The translations under genes and the position numbers were made by a program. Under the pieces are notes generated by a model. It searched no databases. It saw only the letters and a list, made by a program, of their open reading frames with translations, and was not told the DNA's origin. A stretch of DNA of 64,000 bases from Limnephilus marmoratus (lineage: Eukaryota; Arthropoda; Insecta; Trichoptera; Limnephilidae): NCBI GenBank assembly GCA_917880885.1, contig OU862913.1:23631286-23695285 (forward strand), written 5' to 3'. Below are positions 62,308-64,000 of this stretch, piece by piece; the stretch's first letter is position 1, and each line of letters begins with the position of its first letter.

Positions 62308-62480
62308 ACCAGTACCCCGCAGTACTCTTGTGCACATTATTCCACTGCCTACATCCCCTGGACACAGAACATCGTCTGGCCTTAAGGCAGTTATGTTTAA
62401 CTCTTGCCCCGCAGTACTCTCAGGCACAGTGTTCCACTGCATACATCCCTTCCTGGATTAAGTTCCGTGAGGCCATAGGA
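62308..62480 (+). pseudogene. Two degenerate copies of serine-protease C-terminal end
   Basis: Directly after the stop, one frame reads PQYSCAHYSTAYIPWTQNIV and then WP and TAA. About 100 bp further a second copy reads PQYSQAQCSTAYIPSWIKFR. Both start with the same CCCCGCAGTACTC and resemble the YPAVYT...YIPWI end of clip proteases. They are read as remnants of a duplicated terminal exon, now 3' UTR or intergenic sequence. Neither is linked to an obvious acceptor. Confidence 0.6.
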
Positions 62481-62741
62481 AAGTGGTGTTCAGTCAGTTC
62501 CGCATATCTCTGATGAACGATGCTCCAACGTTTGACGATTTCTGCTTTCTAGCCATAACGCACTCCCGCGATCGTACTTCTAAAAGTTAAAAAGTTTGAT
62601 TATGAATGAAAATTTTAAATGAACCTTCTGTTTTTAAAAGCGACTTTTTGAATGATGCAGAGGTCCGATAATCTTACTTTGACTGTTCACATAGATATGG
62701 CTCTAACCCCGTTATAAACAACAGACAATTTCCATCAGGAG

Positions 62742-62941
62742 TTTTTTGAGAATGTGCGGTGAAGTCCGAAAATTATGTTAAAATTTACAACGACCTGGCA
62801 ATTAAATTTCTGTCTACAATAAAACCTCCGGATGCCATAAGATGTCAGAGACTAAATTGTGATAACGAGGTTCACAAAATGGACCTGGATTCTACTTACG
62901 ACAGGTTTGTTAATAAGAAACTTTGCCATGTAAGCAGTTAA
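62742..62941 (+). pseudogene. Probable LINE coding remnant
   Basis: SENYVKIYNDLAIKFLSTIK, then PPDAIRCQRLNCDNEVHKMD and STYDRFV, which resembles a region found in insect non-LTR elements. No further domain is present. A host exon cannot be excluded. Confidence 0.4.
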
Positions 62942-63157
62942 AAATAAAGGACCCGAAGATATGACTTTGTTCCTGGGTGAAATGGTCAAGTCTCAACTTT
63001 GTTCAGTAATTCAAGGCATGTTTTCCTTTGCTGGGTTCAAGCCGGAAAGCCTGTAAAGTCACAAATATTAATACAATAATATGACAACAATATGTCACAG
63101 TAAAACTAGTATTAGCTGCAGTAAAAATGAATTACAATAAAATGAATAGAAATGATA

Positions 63158-63343
63158 TCAATATCCCCGTTCCATAATTTGGACAGCTATCCAATTATCA
63201 GGGGCTGACGGATTTGGGTATTGGTAGGCAAGTCCGGAGATGTTATGCTGAATAATAATAGCAGAATCCAAGTAATCCTCTTCTCCACGTCCAGTCCTCT
63301 TTGTATACTCGTATCCTTCACAATCTCTTTCTCTATCCGCTGC
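63158..63343 (-). CDS. Candidate terminal exon, unrecognised
   Basis: Minus strand: acceptor-like TTGTCGTGCAG at ~63344, then an open frame AADRERDCEGYEYTKRTGRG, EEDYLDSAIIIQHNISGLAY and NPSAPDNWIAVQIMERGY with TGA at 63158-63160. Composition is coding-like; family not recognised. Confidence 0.35.
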   Translation of the reverse strand, partial: AADRERDCEGYEYTKRTGRGEEDYLDSAIIIQHNISGLAYQYPNPSAPDNWIAVQIMERGY

Positions 63344-63439
63344 CTGCACGACAAGCGTTCAAATATGCATTAACGACGATAGGGGATAAAAGTATAGCCG
63401 ATGAATTCAGACACATATTTTTTTAAAGCCAGGATCAAA

Positions 63440-63930
63440 ATGGTACATTTGAAGACTTCGAGTACTATATTGAGCAGCTTTTTACCAAAGCCAACACAGG
63501 TCAAACGTGCTTAGTAAAGGCATGCAAATTCTAGTAATCCGATTCGGCGATGGAATCTAAATCGAGTAAACTGGCGAGATTTCTCAGAATATGTTGACAG
63601 TATTGTGGATAACTTTCCGTCAAAGCTGAATTCATACGATCGATTTTCAATCCTCTTGCTGGTAGCTGCAAAGAAACTCATTCCTAGAGGCTACATAAAA
63701 GTGTTGATCACAGCATGAAGCCCATAAAGTGAACACATTTTGGCTGAATTAAAGAGAATGAACAACCCAGATAATGCTTCTGATCTTCTCCGGTCCCTGG
63801 AAAACGGGCTCATGAAATGGAAAAATGAATAACGGAAGAAATGAGTTTCACACACTCAAGCAGAATAAGCAGCTTAAGATTAGCCAACGAACCAAAACAA
63901 CGGCCAAAATGTGACCAAATGCTGTTACTC
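63440..63930 (+). pseudogene. Decayed LINE EN-RT linker
   Basis: Pieces RWNLNRVNWRDFSEYVDSIV, FSILLVAAKKLIPRGYIKV, EMNNPDNASDLLRSLENGLM and SFTHSSRISSLRLANEPK match the region between endonuclease and RT of insect non-LTR elements. Several stops and shifts. Confidence 0.55.
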
Positions 63931-64000
63931 ACTAACTACTCCATAGTTAATAACTAAACCACCATAAGCCACTAGGTCTAAAAAATGTTCTTTTCGACAT

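Overview
The window is insect nuclear DNA, most likely from a moth or butterfly. This is inferred from the AT-rich composition, a clip-domain serine protease homologue with Lepidoptera-like features, and the repeat types (mariner and Tc1-like elements, gypsy LTR elements, many LINE lineages, tRNA-headed SINEs, and repeats that open with a CCCGCGGCTTCG-type motif). No bacterial features are present.

One host gene runs through almost the whole window on the + strand: a secreted-type clip-domain serine protease homologue. I could place its last nine exons (3432-3492, 3907-4010, 8864-8981, 21526-21671, 32715-32821, 33696-33851, 36975-37086, 46460-46588, 62143-62307). The splice phases agree throughout, giving 1098 nt or 365 codons plus a stop. 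It encodes the end of one clip domain, a complete second clip domain and a chymotrypsin-fold domain that has lost His, Asp and Ser of the triad, so it should be a non-catalytic cofactor-type protein. The signal peptide and the start of clip domain 1 lie upstream or were not recognised. About 98% of the gene span is intron. Two degenerate copies of the gene's own C-terminal end follow the stop codon.

The introns are a layered deposit of mobile DNA. From left to right: a 5'-truncated LINE (2.1-3.2 kb); a repeat carrying a CCCCCT array (4.6-5.2 kb); a broken EN/RT LINE cut by a palindromic-core repeat (5.6-7.9 kb); a LINE tail (11.2 kb); an internally deleted mariner (12.2-13.2 kb); a frameshifted LINE (13.8-14.9 kb); a 63-bp minisatellite (15.8-16.9 kb); a small DNA transposon with 19-bp TIRs and 8-bp target duplications, split by an apparently intact LINE (16.9-21.5 kb); a 3.5-kb element with ~300-bp TIRs carrying a broken gene of the 'CDTTS' protein family (22.6-26.1 kb); an 88-bp tandem repeat hit by a TIR element and a LINE (27.4-29.8 kb); LINE, SINE and gypsy fragments (30-34.5 kb); a 7-bp satellite (35.6-36.3 kb); an almost complete I-type LINE with target duplication (38.2-43.7 kb); LINE tails and paired tRNA-like sequences (44-48.7 kb); a full-length gypsy element with near-identical LTRs, itself split by a deleted Tc1/mariner-type element (49.7-56.1 kb); an RTE-like LINE remnant (56.9-57.4 kb); and a four-layer nest of SINE, LINE, repeat and CCCTCT array (59.0-62.0 kb).

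Only the serine protease homologue looks like a host gene with a clear role. A few minus-strand ORFs or exon-like pieces (320-676, 1564-1772, 63158-63343) could be exons of other genes but are not recognised.
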